The translations under genes were made by a program, and so were the position numbers. Positions 34,930 to 43,358 of a stretch of 47,538 nucleotides of DNA are shown in pieces. Source of the DNA: Muribaculaceae bacterium. Its GTDB lineage: Bacteria > Bacteroidota > Bacteroidia > Bacteroidales > Muribaculaceae. Each line of letters opens with the position of its first letter. Position 1 is the first letter of the stretch. The stretch spans positions 1 through 47,538 of the forward strand of contig JAIDDJ010000051.1 in assembly GCA_029055345.1 (NCBI GenBank), in the 5' to 3' direction. The notes beneath the pieces were generated by a model, which searched no databases, was not told the DNA's origin, and saw only the letters and a list, made by a program, of their open reading frames with translations.

Positions 34930-35988
34930 ATGCGACTTCAATTCGCCCCTTATGTATTGAAATTCAAGGAACCAAGCGGCACATCGCGTGGTGTCCTGAC
35001 AGAGAAAATCACTTGCCTGTTACGCCTATTCGATGAAAATGAGCCCGGCCAATTCGGAATTGGAGAAGCGGCCATATTTCCGGGACTCTCTCCGGAAGCA
35101 GACGAGCGCTTTTTCTATAAGCTTATGGAACTTCAGGCAAATGTGAGACTTGGTCTGCGGACTGATCTTACGAAATTTCCCTCATTGCAATGCGGCTTTG
35201 AACAGGCAATCCGGGATTACTCATCCGGTTGTCAGGGCATTTATTTTGAATCCCCGTTCGTTCATGGAGAACGCAGTATTGAAATTAACGGGCTTATCTG
35301 GATGGGAGATTATGAAAGAATGCTCGAACGAATCGAGACCAAATTAAACGAAGGATATAAGTGCATAAAACTTAAGATAGGGGCGATTGACTGGCGGCAG
35401 GAGGTGGATATGATAGAATATATCCGCACTCGATATAGCGCTGATAAAATTGAAATAAGGGTTGATGCCAACGGGGGGTTCACAATGGATAATGCCATTC
35501 CCCGGTTACAACGGCTTGCGGACCTTGGCGTTCACTCCATAGAGCAACCGATAAAGCAAGGGAATCCTGCTTTAATGCAATTTCTTTGCCAGGTTTCGCC
35601 CTTGCCAATTGCCCTCGATGAAGAGCTTATAGGCAAATATACAAGAGAAGATAAGGCCTCTACACTTGATATTATTAAGCCGGCCTATATCGTATTGAAG
35701 CCATCGCTGATAGGAGGGTTCAGCGGAGCGAGCGAATGGATAGAGCTGGCGGAGGAGAGGAATATCGGATGGTGGATAACTTCATCGCTGGAATCGAATA
35801 TCGGTCTGAATGCTCTCTCGCAATGGGTTGCGACGCTAAAGACTAAAATACCACAGGGACTCGGAACAGGGGGATTGTTTACGAACAACTTTGAAAGTCC
35901 CCTCTATCTTTCCGGCGATCACTTGAATTATAATCAGGATATACATATTGATAGAAAAGCGCTCGATGCACTTGACTGGAGGGAATAA
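34930..35988 (+). CDS. menC: o-Succinylbenzoate synthase MenC
   Basis: This enolase-superfamily enzyme dehydrates SHCHC to o-succinylbenzoate. The 352-residue protein carries the expected acid/base and metal residues: KLK (Lys147/149), Asp179 in RVDANGG, Glu205 in SIEQP, Asp230 in ALDEE and Lys257 in LKPS. The dipeptide epimerases are close relatives, but the men context settles the call. It is followed by menE after 2 bp. Confidence 0.95.
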   Translation: MRLQFAPYVLKFKEPSGTSRGVLTEKITCLLRLFDENEPGQFGIGEAAIFPGLSPEADERFFYKLMELQANVRLGLRTDLTKFPSLQCGFEQAIRDYSSGCQGIYFESPFVHGERSIEINGLIWMGDYERMLERIETKLNEGYKCIKLKIGAIDWRQEVDMIEYIRTRYSADKIEIRVDANGGFTMDNAIPRLQRLADLGVHSIEQPIKQGNPALMQFLCQVSPLPIALDEELIGKYTREDKASTLDIIKPAYIVLKPSLIGGFSGASEWIELAEERNIGWWITSSLESNIGLNALSQWVATLKTKIPQGLGTGGLFTNNFESPLYLSGDHLNYNQDIHIDRKALDALDWRE

Positions 35989-35990
35989 AA

Positions 35991-36923
35991 ATGACTTACG
36001 AGGAGTTCATTCAAGAATGGAGAGGAGAAACTGACAATGTAATTTGTCACACATCGGGTTCGACCGGAGAACCACAGACCATCAGCCTGCCAAAGAGAGA
36101 GTTATGGAAGAGTGCATCGAGGACCAACAGATTTTTTAATCTCGGGGATAGGTCACATTATCATTCCTGCATCGCGGCAGATTACATAGGGGGGAAGATG
36201 ATGGCGGTAAGATCTGAAGTAAGCGGAGGGATACTAACGTATGAAACGCCTTCGAACCGTCCGCTGAAGGACTATTCGGGAGGGCCCGTTGATCTGTTGG
36301 CTGTCGTACCCTCCCAGATGATACACATCCTTGACAATGAGGAAACCATGCCTCCGATACGAAACATCATTGTAGGTGGAGCACCGATACCAGCGGGGCT
36401 AAGAAAAAGAATAGCCGAATCAGGTCTGAATGTATGGGAGACGTATGGGATGACCGAAACCTGCTCGCATATTGCTCTACGAAAAATCGATGTATGTACT
36501 TCCGGATTCTCCGTACTTGATGGTATAGAAATTTCCAAGACAATCGATGGATGCCTGAAAATCAGGCTTGACGGATGGAAAGAGATTGAAACACATGACA
36601 TGGTTGAAATCGCCGAAGACGGGACGTTCGAGATTCTCGGCAGGTCAGACTCAATGATAATCACAGGAGGGAAAAAAGTAAATCCATTAACGATAGAAAG
36701 GGCCCTTGAGGAAGAGTTCGGCTGCGAAATACTCGTAACATCCGAGCCGGACGAAAAATGGGGGGAAAAAATCGTGTATTTAATAGAAGACACAGATTTG
36801 CAGGTGAATGACACGGCGATAAAGGAGTACGCCAGAAGAGAATTTAAAGAGGAATGCCATCCCAAAGAGATCCGGCATATGAAACTGCCACGCACTGCCA
36901 ATGGAAAGAAAAAGCGGAGATGA
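35991..36923 (+). CDS. menE: o-Succinylbenzoate-CoA ligase MenE (short form)
   Basis: MenE adenylates o-succinylbenzoate and forms its CoA thioester, the substrate of MenB. Despite only 310 residues (family members outside this phylum are typically 450 or more), the key ANL motifs are present. They are the P-loop TSGSTGEP (21-28), ETYGMTETCSH (about 146-156), GWKEIETHDMVEI, GRSDSMIITGGKKVNP and the C-terminal NGKKKRR with the catalytic lysine. The shortening is in the N-terminal lobe. It is the last gene of the nadE-menE run; no clear terminator follows. Confidence 0.92.
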   Translation: MTYEEFIQEWRGETDNVICHTSGSTGEPQTISLPKRELWKSASRTNRFFNLGDRSHYHSCIAADYIGGKMMAVRSEVSGGILTYETPSNRPLKDYSGGPVDLLAVVPSQMIHILDNEETMPPIRNIIVGGAPIPAGLRKRIAESGLNVWETYGMTETCSHIALRKIDVCTSGFSVLDGIEISKTIDGCLKIRLDGWKEIETHDMVEIAEDGTFEILGRSDSMIITGGKKVNPLTIERALEEEFGCEILVTSEPDEKWGEKIVYLIEDTDLQVNDTAIKEYARREFKEECHPKEIRHMKLPRTANGKKKRR

Positions 36924-36943
36924 CACAAATAATTTAAAAAATA

Positions 36944-36975
36944 TTTACGTGTTTCAAAATAATGTTGTAAATTTG
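36944..36975 (+). promoter_or_regulatory. Promoter of the Crp-like / Fur-like pair
   Basis: TAAATTTG at 36968-36975 is a full -7 match. TTTA at 36944-36947, 20 bp upstream, is a one-base deviation from TTTG. The leader to the ATG at 37034 would be about 50 nt. Confidence 0.6.
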
Positions 36976-37033
36976 TGTTATAAAACACCCTTTGGTATTA
37001 TCCTCTACGGAGATAATTACGCGAAGCAGAATT

Positions 37034-37735
37034 ATGATTAAGAAGAGTACACTTGAACGAATAATAGGGGACGATCTTGCGGAGTTATGGAATGCGCTCA
37101 GACCGGAAGAGAAACGAATTATAGCTGAGAACTTCCATTATGAGCGTTATAAGAAGAATCAGATAATCTATGCTGAGTCTGAAGCCCCGGAGAATTTATA
37201 TTGTCTCCTTGAAGGAAAAGTTAAGATGTACAAAAGCGGAATAGGCGACCGTGTCCAGATTCTGAGATTATACAGGCCTGTCCAATATTTCGGTTACCGG
37301 GCATATTTCGCAAGGGAACCCTATGTGTCGTCGGCTGCAGCATTCGAACCGTCTGTGCTTGGCATAATTCCTATGCGCATAGTAGAAAACATCATACGTC
37401 AGAACAACGAACTTGCACTCTTTTTCATTCACGAACTATCAAGAAATTTAGGCGGAGCCGATACAAAAATTATCAATCTTACCCAGAAGCATATACGCGG
37501 AAGACTAGCTGAATCTTTGCTTTTATTGGCAGACAATTACGGATATGAAACCGACGGGGCCACTATAAAGATTTACATGAGCCGGGAAGATCTGGCCAAT
37601 CTTTCGAATATGACCACCTCCAACGCTATCCGGACATTAACCACATTTGTGACGGAAAAACTTATCCTCGTTGATGGCCGGCGCATTAGAATAATCAACG
37701 AGCCGCAGTTGAGAAAAATATCAAAATTCGGATAA
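37034..37735 (+). CDS. Crp/Fnr family transcriptional regulator
   Basis: This 233-residue regulator has an N-terminal cyclic-nucleotide-binding-like beta-roll (about 25-125, with FHYERYKKNQIIYAESEAPENLYCLLEGKVK). A dimerisation helix and a C-terminal winged helix follow (HIRGRLAESLLLL...MSREDLANLSNMTTSNAIRTL). The recognition helix around LANLSNMTTSNAIR fits the family. No Fnr-type cysteine cluster is seen, and the effector is unknown. A TTG opens the frame earlier, at 36992, but ATG 37034 fits the family start and the promoter position. The Fur-like gene follows after 10 bp. Confidence 0.9.
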   Translation: MIKKSTLERIIGDDLAELWNALRPEEKRIIAENFHYERYKKNQIIYAESEAPENLYCLLEGKVKMYKSGIGDRVQILRLYRPVQYFGYRAYFAREPYVSSAAAFEPSVLGIIPMRIVENIIRQNNELALFFIHELSRNLGGADTKIINLTQKHIRGRLAESLLLLADNYGYETDGATIKIYMSREDLANLSNMTTSNAIRTLTTFVTEKLILVDGRRIRIINEPQLRKISKFG

Positions 37736-37745
37736 TCAGAATCTT

Positions 37746-38180
37746 ATGCATTCAGAATCACAATCCGGAAGTCATGTAAAAGCCGATGCCGTTCTAAAAG
37801 AATGGGACATTCGGCCAACACCGGTTCGTGTTCTTATTCTTAGAGTACTTCTTGAATCGAAGCGACCTGTTTCCGCTCTTGAGATCGAGAATTTGCTTCA
37901 GACAGTAGATAGGTCATCAATAACACGAACTCTATCCACTTTCGCCGAAGCGCATCTGATACACCCGATATCCGACGGGTCGGGAGCCATGCGATATGAA
38001 CTCTGCAGAGAGTCTTCTTCCAATAATCATACGGACGAACATGCGCATTTTCATTGCAGGAAATGCGGGAAAACATATTGCCTTCCGGAGCTTCAATTGT
38101 CTATCCCTGCAATCCCGGAAGGCTATGAAGGCGAAAGCATCACCTACATTATTACAGGCCTCTGCCCTACTTGCAGATAA
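37746..38180 (+). CDS. Fur family transcriptional regulator
   Basis: This 144-residue metal- or peroxide-responsive repressor has an N-terminal winged helix (RPTPVRVLILRVLLE...SALEIENLL...SSITRTLSTFAEAHLI). Its C-terminal dimerisation domain has two CxxC pairs (Cys104/107 and Cys140/143) for structural zinc and a His-rich HAHFHC stretch for regulatory metal. It could be Fur, Zur or PerR; the residues do not decide. It is co-transcribed with the Crp-like gene and followed by a strong bidirectional hairpin. Confidence 0.92.
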   Translation: MHSESQSGSHVKADAVLKEWDIRPTPVRVLILRVLLESKRPVSALEIENLLQTVDRSSITRTLSTFAEAHLIHPISDGSGAMRYELCRESSSNNHTDEHAHFHCRKCGKTYCLPELQLSIPAIPEGYEGESITYIITGLCPTCR

Positions 38181-38207
38181 TAACCGAGCTGCATTACAAT
38201 AATGCAA

Positions 38208-38238
38208 AAAAGGAGACCGATCAACTCTGTCTCCTTTT
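38208..38238. terminator. Bidirectional terminator between the Fur and M48 genes
   Basis: AAAAGGAGAC (38208-38217) and GTCTCCTTTT (38229-38238) form a perfect 10-bp stem with an 11-nt loop. Read on the minus strand the stem is followed by six T's; on the plus strand it ends in four. It serves both converging transcripts. Confidence 0.88.
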
Positions 38239-38283
38239 CTAATGTGATTTATAAGGGATGCTTCTTTGGATTATATCCTCTTT

Positions 38284-39069
38284 TTAAGGCTTTGCAAATC
38301 CGTCTTTAGTTGCTCTCTGAGTCATTCGCTTGATACGCGAATTCAGATCCGGATGCGATGAGAAGAGCTGATTAACCAAATTGGATTTAGCCTCACCTCC
38401 CTGTAAAGACTTAAGTTTTTCGAAAGAGAGAGCCATCGCCCATGGATTTTTTCCGGCACCTTTCAGGAATTCATAGCCAAAATCATCAGCCTGATTTTCC
38501 TGTTTCTGAGAGTATTTTGAAGAAGATAGCGCTTCGGCCAGATCACCGAGTTGAGAATCGGTAAGCGCACCTATTGTGGAGCTTGCAGAACCAATAGCAT
38601 CGCGAAGTGCGGAAGTGAGGAGAGCATGTTTGAATGCATTCTTTGAATGTCTGAGGGCAACATGGCCGATTTCATGACCTATAACACCAAGCAATTCTTC
38701 ATCAGACATGACATCCATCAAAGCTGCGAATACGCGGACACTCCCGTCGGGACAAGCGAAGGCATTTACATCGGAAACTTCATAAACCTTGAAATTCAGT
38801 GGAATACCATCGGCACTTGTCAATCCGGAAGTCAAATTAGCAAGGCGGACTGAATATTTACTGTCGGGAGCACTCACAGGATTCTTTGAATCCATAGAGG
38901 TAATATACTCCTTCACATAATTCGCCATATCGGCGTCAGAAAGGGTGAGCGCCTGAGCCCCTTTTGCAAGAGCAGACAGGCCTTTACCTAAATTAAACTG
39001 CGCGCTGCAGGGTGTAGCCATCAACAGAGCAGCTACCAAAACAACGAAGGTAATAAATTTCTTTTTCAT
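38284..39069 (-). CDS. M48 family metalloprotease
   Basis: This 261-residue periplasmic zinc protease has a signal peptide ending CSA-Q at about 23. The HEIGH zinc motif is at 132-136 and the third ligand is in ENQAD (Glu191). It resembles the short, soluble M48 proteins related to BepA/LoiP that handle misfolded outer-membrane proteins; this is inference from family and size. There is no TPR region. It lies 54 bp downstream of the RelA/SpoT homologue on the same strand, with which it is probably co-transcribed, and ends at the shared hairpin. Confidence 0.92.
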   Translation of the reverse strand: MKKKFITFVVLVAALLMATPCSAQFNLGKGLSALAKGAQALTLSDADMANYVKEYITSMDSKNPVSAPDSKYSVRLANLTSGLTSADGIPLNFKVYEVSDVNAFACPDGSVRVFAALMDVMSDEELLGVIGHEIGHVALRHSKNAFKHALLTSALRDAIGSASSTIGALTDSQLGDLAEALSSSKYSQKQENQADDFGYEFLKGAGKNPWAMALSFEKLKSLQGGEAKSNLVNQLFSSHPDLNSRIKRMTQRATKDGFAKP

Positions 39070-39123
39070 TTCTTTTAAGATAACGGTTGAGGTTAATATT
39101 TAGTCAAGCTTTTATATAAAAAG

Positions 39124-41001
39124 TCACTCGATTCTTTTCACCTCATCCACTCCCGGAATTTCGCGGATGTGCTGAATAATCATTTGAAGTTCGTTGAAAG
39201 AATGAACGGCGAAAGCTAATTTGAGAGTAACAATAGAATCGTGAGTTTCTGTGTTGATACTTGCAATAGCGAGATGGAGCTTGTTGGAAATACAATCCAC
39301 GATGTCTACGAGCAGATGATACCGGTCAACGGCAGTAACGACAATAGCAATTGGATAAAGCGTATCATCAGGTTCAAAGTTTACCGAGACAATATTATCG
39401 CCGAACTGAGAGGCCAGCCTGACCACGAGCGGACAATCGCGCTTGTGAATTGTTACAGTTCCATCCTCCTCCCGGAATCCGATTATTTCCTCTCCAGGAA
39501 TCGGTTTGCATGACCCGCATCGGTTATACTTAGGCTTTGGAAGTGAATCAAGGTAAGAACGTATGCTTTTCTTCGCTTTATAAGTGACCACGGCATCCAG
39601 CCAATCGGGGTTTGGATGAGCATCGGCATCCGTAAATATTTCCACGACATCACCCCGTCGCAAAGGGGCTTTCACAGAAGAAAGGAATCCGTTGACACGG
39701 GCATATTTGGCTTTTGAGCCCAGGGCCGGATGGAGTTCGTAGGCGAAATCCAACACCGTAGCTTTCTGCGGCAGGATAACTTCTCTCCCCTTTGGAGTAA
39801 AGGTCATGATATCATCGTTATAGAATGATGACACGACATTATCTATAAAGCTCTCTCCACTCTTGCCATGCTTGGCGATATCCCTCAGCACACTCTTGAA
39901 TTTTTCAATCCAAAGGGCGATGTTGTCATCAGTGCGGTCGGCAATACATCCAAGCTGAGAATCCTTAATCATCCTCCGGCTGCTGATGTGGACCTCCTGC
40001 CATCTGCCGAAGTCAGCAAGCAGCTTCACATGGAAACTCTGATATCCGTTTTCCTTCGGGGAATCAATGTAATTTGAAATTCCCCCCGGCTTTTCCTTGA
40101 ATCGGTCGGTAAGGACAGAATATATTCTGAGAGCCATATCCTTTTCGGATACATCCTTGGGGGTATCGTAAACGATTTCAGTGAAATGCCTATATTTCAA
40201 GTGATTGAAATCGTCACCGTATTTATGCATCTTGCGCCATATGCTATATGGCTTGCGATATTCAATCTTAACTGATACCTTAATTCCGGCACCTTCCAAG
40301 ACATCCTTTATTTCATCAATAAAAACAGAAAGGCGTGCTTTCTGTGCTTCCTCATCCTGCTTGATAAGGTTTTCTATCTCATTGTATTCCTGCGGGCAAC
40401 GGAAACGGAAACTTAGGTTTTCGAGTTCGGTCTTCACATTATAAAGTCCGAGCCGATTTGCAAGCGGAGCATAGAAATAATCAGTTTCGCCGGCAATCTT
40501 CATCTGTTTGTCGGCCCTCATAGACGAGAGGGTTCGCATATTGTGGAGGCGATCGGCGAGTTTTACGAGCAGGGCTCGGATATCATATTGAACCGAGTTG
40601 AGCATTTGACGGTAATTGTCAATTTGCTTTGACTCTTCATATTTCTTTTTTTTCTTTTTTGTAACCACACTTACCAGAAAAGCAACGTCACTGCCGAATT
40701 TTTCCTTGATATCTTCAATGGTGTATTCGGTATCCTCGACAACATCATGGAGGAAAGCGGCTATAACCGGATTTGAATCAAGCTGCAATTCTTCTGCGGC
40801 AATAGTGGCCACAGCAATAGGATGAAGAATATAGGGTTCACCGGTCTTGCGCTTTTGATTAGCATGAGCTTTACGTGCGAAAAGAAAGGCCTCTTTAATC
40901 TTGTCAAGATCCTCGGGCGATACTTTCGGAGCCATGACGTCAAAGACATGGTTCGCTCTTTCATCAATGACTATATTGTAAGGTGATTCCATAAAGTGCA
41001 A
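39124..41001 (-). CDS. RelA/SpoT homologue, short form with intact HD and degenerate synthetase
   Basis: This is a (p)ppGpp metabolism protein of 625 residues; long Rel proteins usually have about 730. The HD hydrolase domain is intact: His60, His85-Asp86, Glu89-Asp90 and Asp150 in LADRLHN. The synthetase region (about 240-345) keeps PYSIWRKM, GYQSFH (319-324) and Glu336, but the usual D-x-x-A-I-R-I strand reads RHFTEIVYD and the EVQIRT motif reads EVHISS. The TGS domain (about 395-456) runs straight into the zinc-finger-like CGSCKPIPGEEI...RDCP (495-524), without the helical domain. An ACT domain ends the protein. It is likely hydrolase-dominant. A Met at 40992 is an alternative start. Confidence 0.88.
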   Translation of the reverse strand: MHFMESPYNIVIDERANHVFDVMAPKVSPEDLDKIKEAFLFARKAHANQKRKTGEPYILHPIAVATIAAEELQLDSNPVIAAFLHDVVEDTEYTIEDIKEKFGSDVAFLVSVVTKKKKKKYEESKQIDNYRQMLNSVQYDIRALLVKLADRLHNMRTLSSMRADKQMKIAGETDYFYAPLANRLGLYNVKTELENLSFRFRCPQEYNEIENLIKQDEEAQKARLSVFIDEIKDVLEGAGIKVSVKIEYRKPYSIWRKMHKYGDDFNHLKYRHFTEIVYDTPKDVSEKDMALRIYSVLTDRFKEKPGGISNYIDSPKENGYQSFHVKLLADFGRWQEVHISSRRMIKDSQLGCIADRTDDNIALWIEKFKSVLRDIAKHGKSGESFIDNVVSSFYNDDIMTFTPKGREVILPQKATVLDFAYELHPALGSKAKYARVNGFLSSVKAPLRRGDVVEIFTDADAHPNPDWLDAVVTYKAKKSIRSYLDSLPKPKYNRCGSCKPIPGEEIIGFREEDGTVTIHKRDCPLVVRLASQFGDNIVSVNFEPDDTLYPIAIVVTAVDRYHLLVDIVDCISNKLHLAIASINTETHDSIVTLKLAFAVHSFNELQMIIQHIREIPGVDEVKRIE

Positions 41002-41089
41002 AATTGTGGATTTTTTTTGAATATAGCAAATTGTAGAGGTAAAAAGTGAGAAAATTCGAAATAAGGGTTAAAAATTGGTCAGATTTTAG

Positions 41090-41097
41090 TAATTTTG
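41090..41097 (+). promoter_or_regulatory. -7 element immediately before the DUF1846 start
   Basis: TAATTTTG fully matches TAnnTTTG and ends 5 bp before the ATG at 41103. A TTG at proper spacing is absent; only TTA at 41068-41070 lies 19 bp upstream. If functional, the transcript would be leaderless or nearly so. Confidence 0.4.
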
Positions 41098-41102
41098 CAG
41101 AC

Positions 41103-42566
41103 ATGAAAACAGGATTTGACAATGACAAGTATGTGCGCATACAGTCTGAGCACATCAAGGAGCGTATAGCACATTTCGGTAACAAGCTCTATTTGGAATT
41201 GGGGGGAAAATTATTTGATGACCATCATGCGAGCCGGGTTTTGCCCGGATTTGAGCCCGACAGCAAATTGAGGATGCTCAGTCAATTGAGCGACAAGGCG
41301 GAGATAGTCATCGTCATTAGCGCCAAGGACATAGAAAAGAACAAGATTCGCAACGATCTGGGCATCACTTATGACATGGACGTGCTTCGCCTTCGGGAAG
41401 AATTTCAGAAAAGAGGCTTTCTTGTAGGGTCTGTAGTTATCACCCATTATGACGGGCAGAAGAGCGCAGATGCATTCAGAGAGAAACTTGAGCGAATGGG
41501 CATAACATCATACTATCATTATACCATCGAGGGCTACCCGAACAATGTAGAGCTTATAGACTCAGACGAAGGTTTCGGACGCAATGATTATGTCGAGACG
41601 AGCCGGCCTTTGGTAATTGTAACGGCTCCCGGCCCGGGGAGTGGTAAGATGGCCGTCTGTCTAAGTCAGCTATATAATGAACATAAACGGGGAATCGAGG
41701 CGGGATATGCTAAGTTCGAGACCTTTCCGGTATGGAATCTACCGTTGAAGCATCCTGTGAACATAGCCTATGAGGCAGCCACCGCTGACCTTAACGATGT
41801 CAATATGATAGATCCCTTCCATCTGGAGGCATATGGAAAGACGGCGATAAATTATAATCGAGACATAGAGATTTTCCCGGTGCTTAACGCACTGTTTGAA
41901 GGTATGTACGGCCACAATCCATATAAGTCACCGACTGATATGGGGGTTAATATGGTAGGATTCTGCATCAGTGATGATGAAGTATGTTGCGATGCATCAA
42001 AGAATGAGATAGTAAGGCGATATTTCACGGCGCTTGATAAATTCGCTCAGGGAGAGACCGGGGATTCAGAGGTGAACAAGATAAGGATGCTGTTCAATCA
42101 GGCCAAGATCGGAATAGACTACAGGCGCACTGTGGCAGCCGCCAGGGAATATGCTAAAGAAAAGGGAGTGGCTTGTTCAGCTCTGGAACTGTCAGACGGG
42201 ACTATTATTACAGGTAAATCAAGTGCACTACTCGGTCCGAGCGCAGCCGTCCTTCTGAACGCGACCAAGCACCTTGCAGGAATCGACCATGATGTCAAGC
42301 TCATTCCGCAAAGTATGATAGAACCTATCCAGCATATGAAGCTGAATTGGCTACGGGGTCATAATCCACGTCTACACACAGATGAGGTATTGGTGACACT
42401 TGCAGTTCTGAGTCCTATCAACGAACAATGCCGTCTTGCCCTTGAGATGCTACCGAAGCTGAAGGGTTGTCAGGTTCACAGTACGGTAATGCTCGGAGAA
42501 GTAGACCACAAGATTTTCAAGAAACTCGGAGTAGGACTTACCTGCGACCCGGCAAAGAAAAATTGA
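41103..42566 (+). CDS. DUF1846 domain-containing protein
   Basis: This 487-residue soluble protein belongs to the conserved DUF1846 (UPF0371) family, known from firmicutes and Bacteroidota but without an established reaction. It starts MKTGFDNDKYVRIQSEHI and includes KLYLELGGKLFDDHHASRVLPGF, a P-loop-like APGPGSGKMAVCLSQLYNEH (about 178-197) and CQVHSTVMLGEVD near the end. The GSGK region hints at phosphate or nucleotide binding. A GTG opens the frame earlier, at 41046, but ATG 41103 gives the normal family N-terminus. The HipA-like kinase gene starts 7 bp after its stop, so the two are probably one transcript. Confidence 0.92.
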   Translation: MKTGFDNDKYVRIQSEHIKERIAHFGNKLYLELGGKLFDDHHASRVLPGFEPDSKLRMLSQLSDKAEIVIVISAKDIEKNKIRNDLGITYDMDVLRLREEFQKRGFLVGSVVITHYDGQKSADAFREKLERMGITSYYHYTIEGYPNNVELIDSDEGFGRNDYVETSRPLVIVTAPGPGSGKMAVCLSQLYNEHKRGIEAGYAKFETFPVWNLPLKHPVNIAYEAATADLNDVNMIDPFHLEAYGKTAINYNRDIEIFPVLNALFEGMYGHNPYKSPTDMGVNMVGFCISDDEVCCDASKNEIVRRYFTALDKFAQGETGDSEVNKIRMLFNQAKIGIDYRRTVAAAREYAKEKGVACSALELSDGTIITGKSSALLGPSAAVLLNATKHLAGIDHDVKLIPQSMIEPIQHMKLNWLRGHNPRLHTDEVLVTLAVLSPINEQCRLALEMLPKLKGCQVHSTVMLGEVDHKIFKKLGVGLTCDPAKKN

Positions 42567-42573
42567 TTCTAAC

Positions 42574-43353
42574 ATGGAGCTTCGGAGAGAAGAACTTGTC
42601 AGATACATATTGCCGATGCGCGAAGGGGGCTCACTGCCGGGCCTCGCGGAAGCGAGCGACGGTTTCCGATATGTAGTGAAAATGGCCGGTGCCGGTCACG
42701 GCAAGAAAGCTCTCGTGTCAGAATTAGTGGGCGGTCTGGTAGCCAAGGGATTCAAATTTAAGGTTCCGGAACTTGTTCTGCTTGATCTTGATTCCACGTT
42801 TGGGATTACTGAGCCTGATGAAGAGGTTCAGGAATTACTTAGGAAATCTGAGGGGCTAAACCTCGGACTACACTTCCTTGATGGAGCCGCGACTTTTGAT
42901 CCAGCGGTGAATTCAATAGATGGCTTGACAGCGTCGAAGATAGTTTGGCTTGATGCCTTTCTTACCAATGTGGACAGAACCCGTCTCAACCCCAATATGA
43001 TGATATGGAATAAGGAATTATGGCTTATAGACCATGGAGCATCCCTATATTTCCATCATTCATGGAGAGACGCTGAGGAGGCGGCAAAAGATGTCTTTCC
43101 CTACATCAAAACCCACGCCCTACTACCCTACGCCGACAGGCTTGAAGAAGCGGATAAACTGATGCGTCAGGCAATCACACCCCGCACACTGTCGAAAATA
43201 GTTGACTTTATACCGGAGGAATGGCTTGAGGAAGAAGGATCGGAAATAAGCGCGACAGAGAGAAGGGAAGCCTACCGGACATTCCTTACCCGACGGCTTG
43301 CGGCGAGCAGGCTGTTTGCCGAAGAGGCTATCAAACAACGTAATATGCTCTAA
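42574..43353 (+). CDS. HipA-like kinase family protein
   Basis: This 259-residue protein has a HipA-type kinase fold. The candidate ATP-binding lysine is Lys36 (YVVKMAG). The catalytic loop is LTNVDRTRLNPNMMIW with Asp134 and Asn139, and the DFG-equivalent is LIDHGASLYFHH with Asp153. The protein is much shorter than HipA toxins (about 440 residues) and lacks their N-terminal subdomain; no HipB-type HTH gene is adjacent. It sits between DUF1846 (7 bp) and DUF3037 (5 bp). Pairing of this short HipA-like class with DUF3037 recurs in bacteria. Substrate and role are unknown. Confidence 0.82.
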   Translation: MELRREELVRYILPMREGGSLPGLAEASDGFRYVVKMAGAGHGKKALVSELVGGLVAKGFKFKVPELVLLDLDSTFGITEPDEEVQELLRKSEGLNLGLHFLDGAATFDPAVNSIDGLTASKIVWLDAFLTNVDRTRLNPNMMIWNKELWLIDHGASLYFHHSWRDAEEAAKDVFPYIKTHALLPYADRLEEADKLMRQAITPRTLSKIVDFIPEEWLEEEGSEISATERREAYRTFLTRRLAASRLFAEEAIKQRNML

Positions 43354-43358
43354 GGCTT

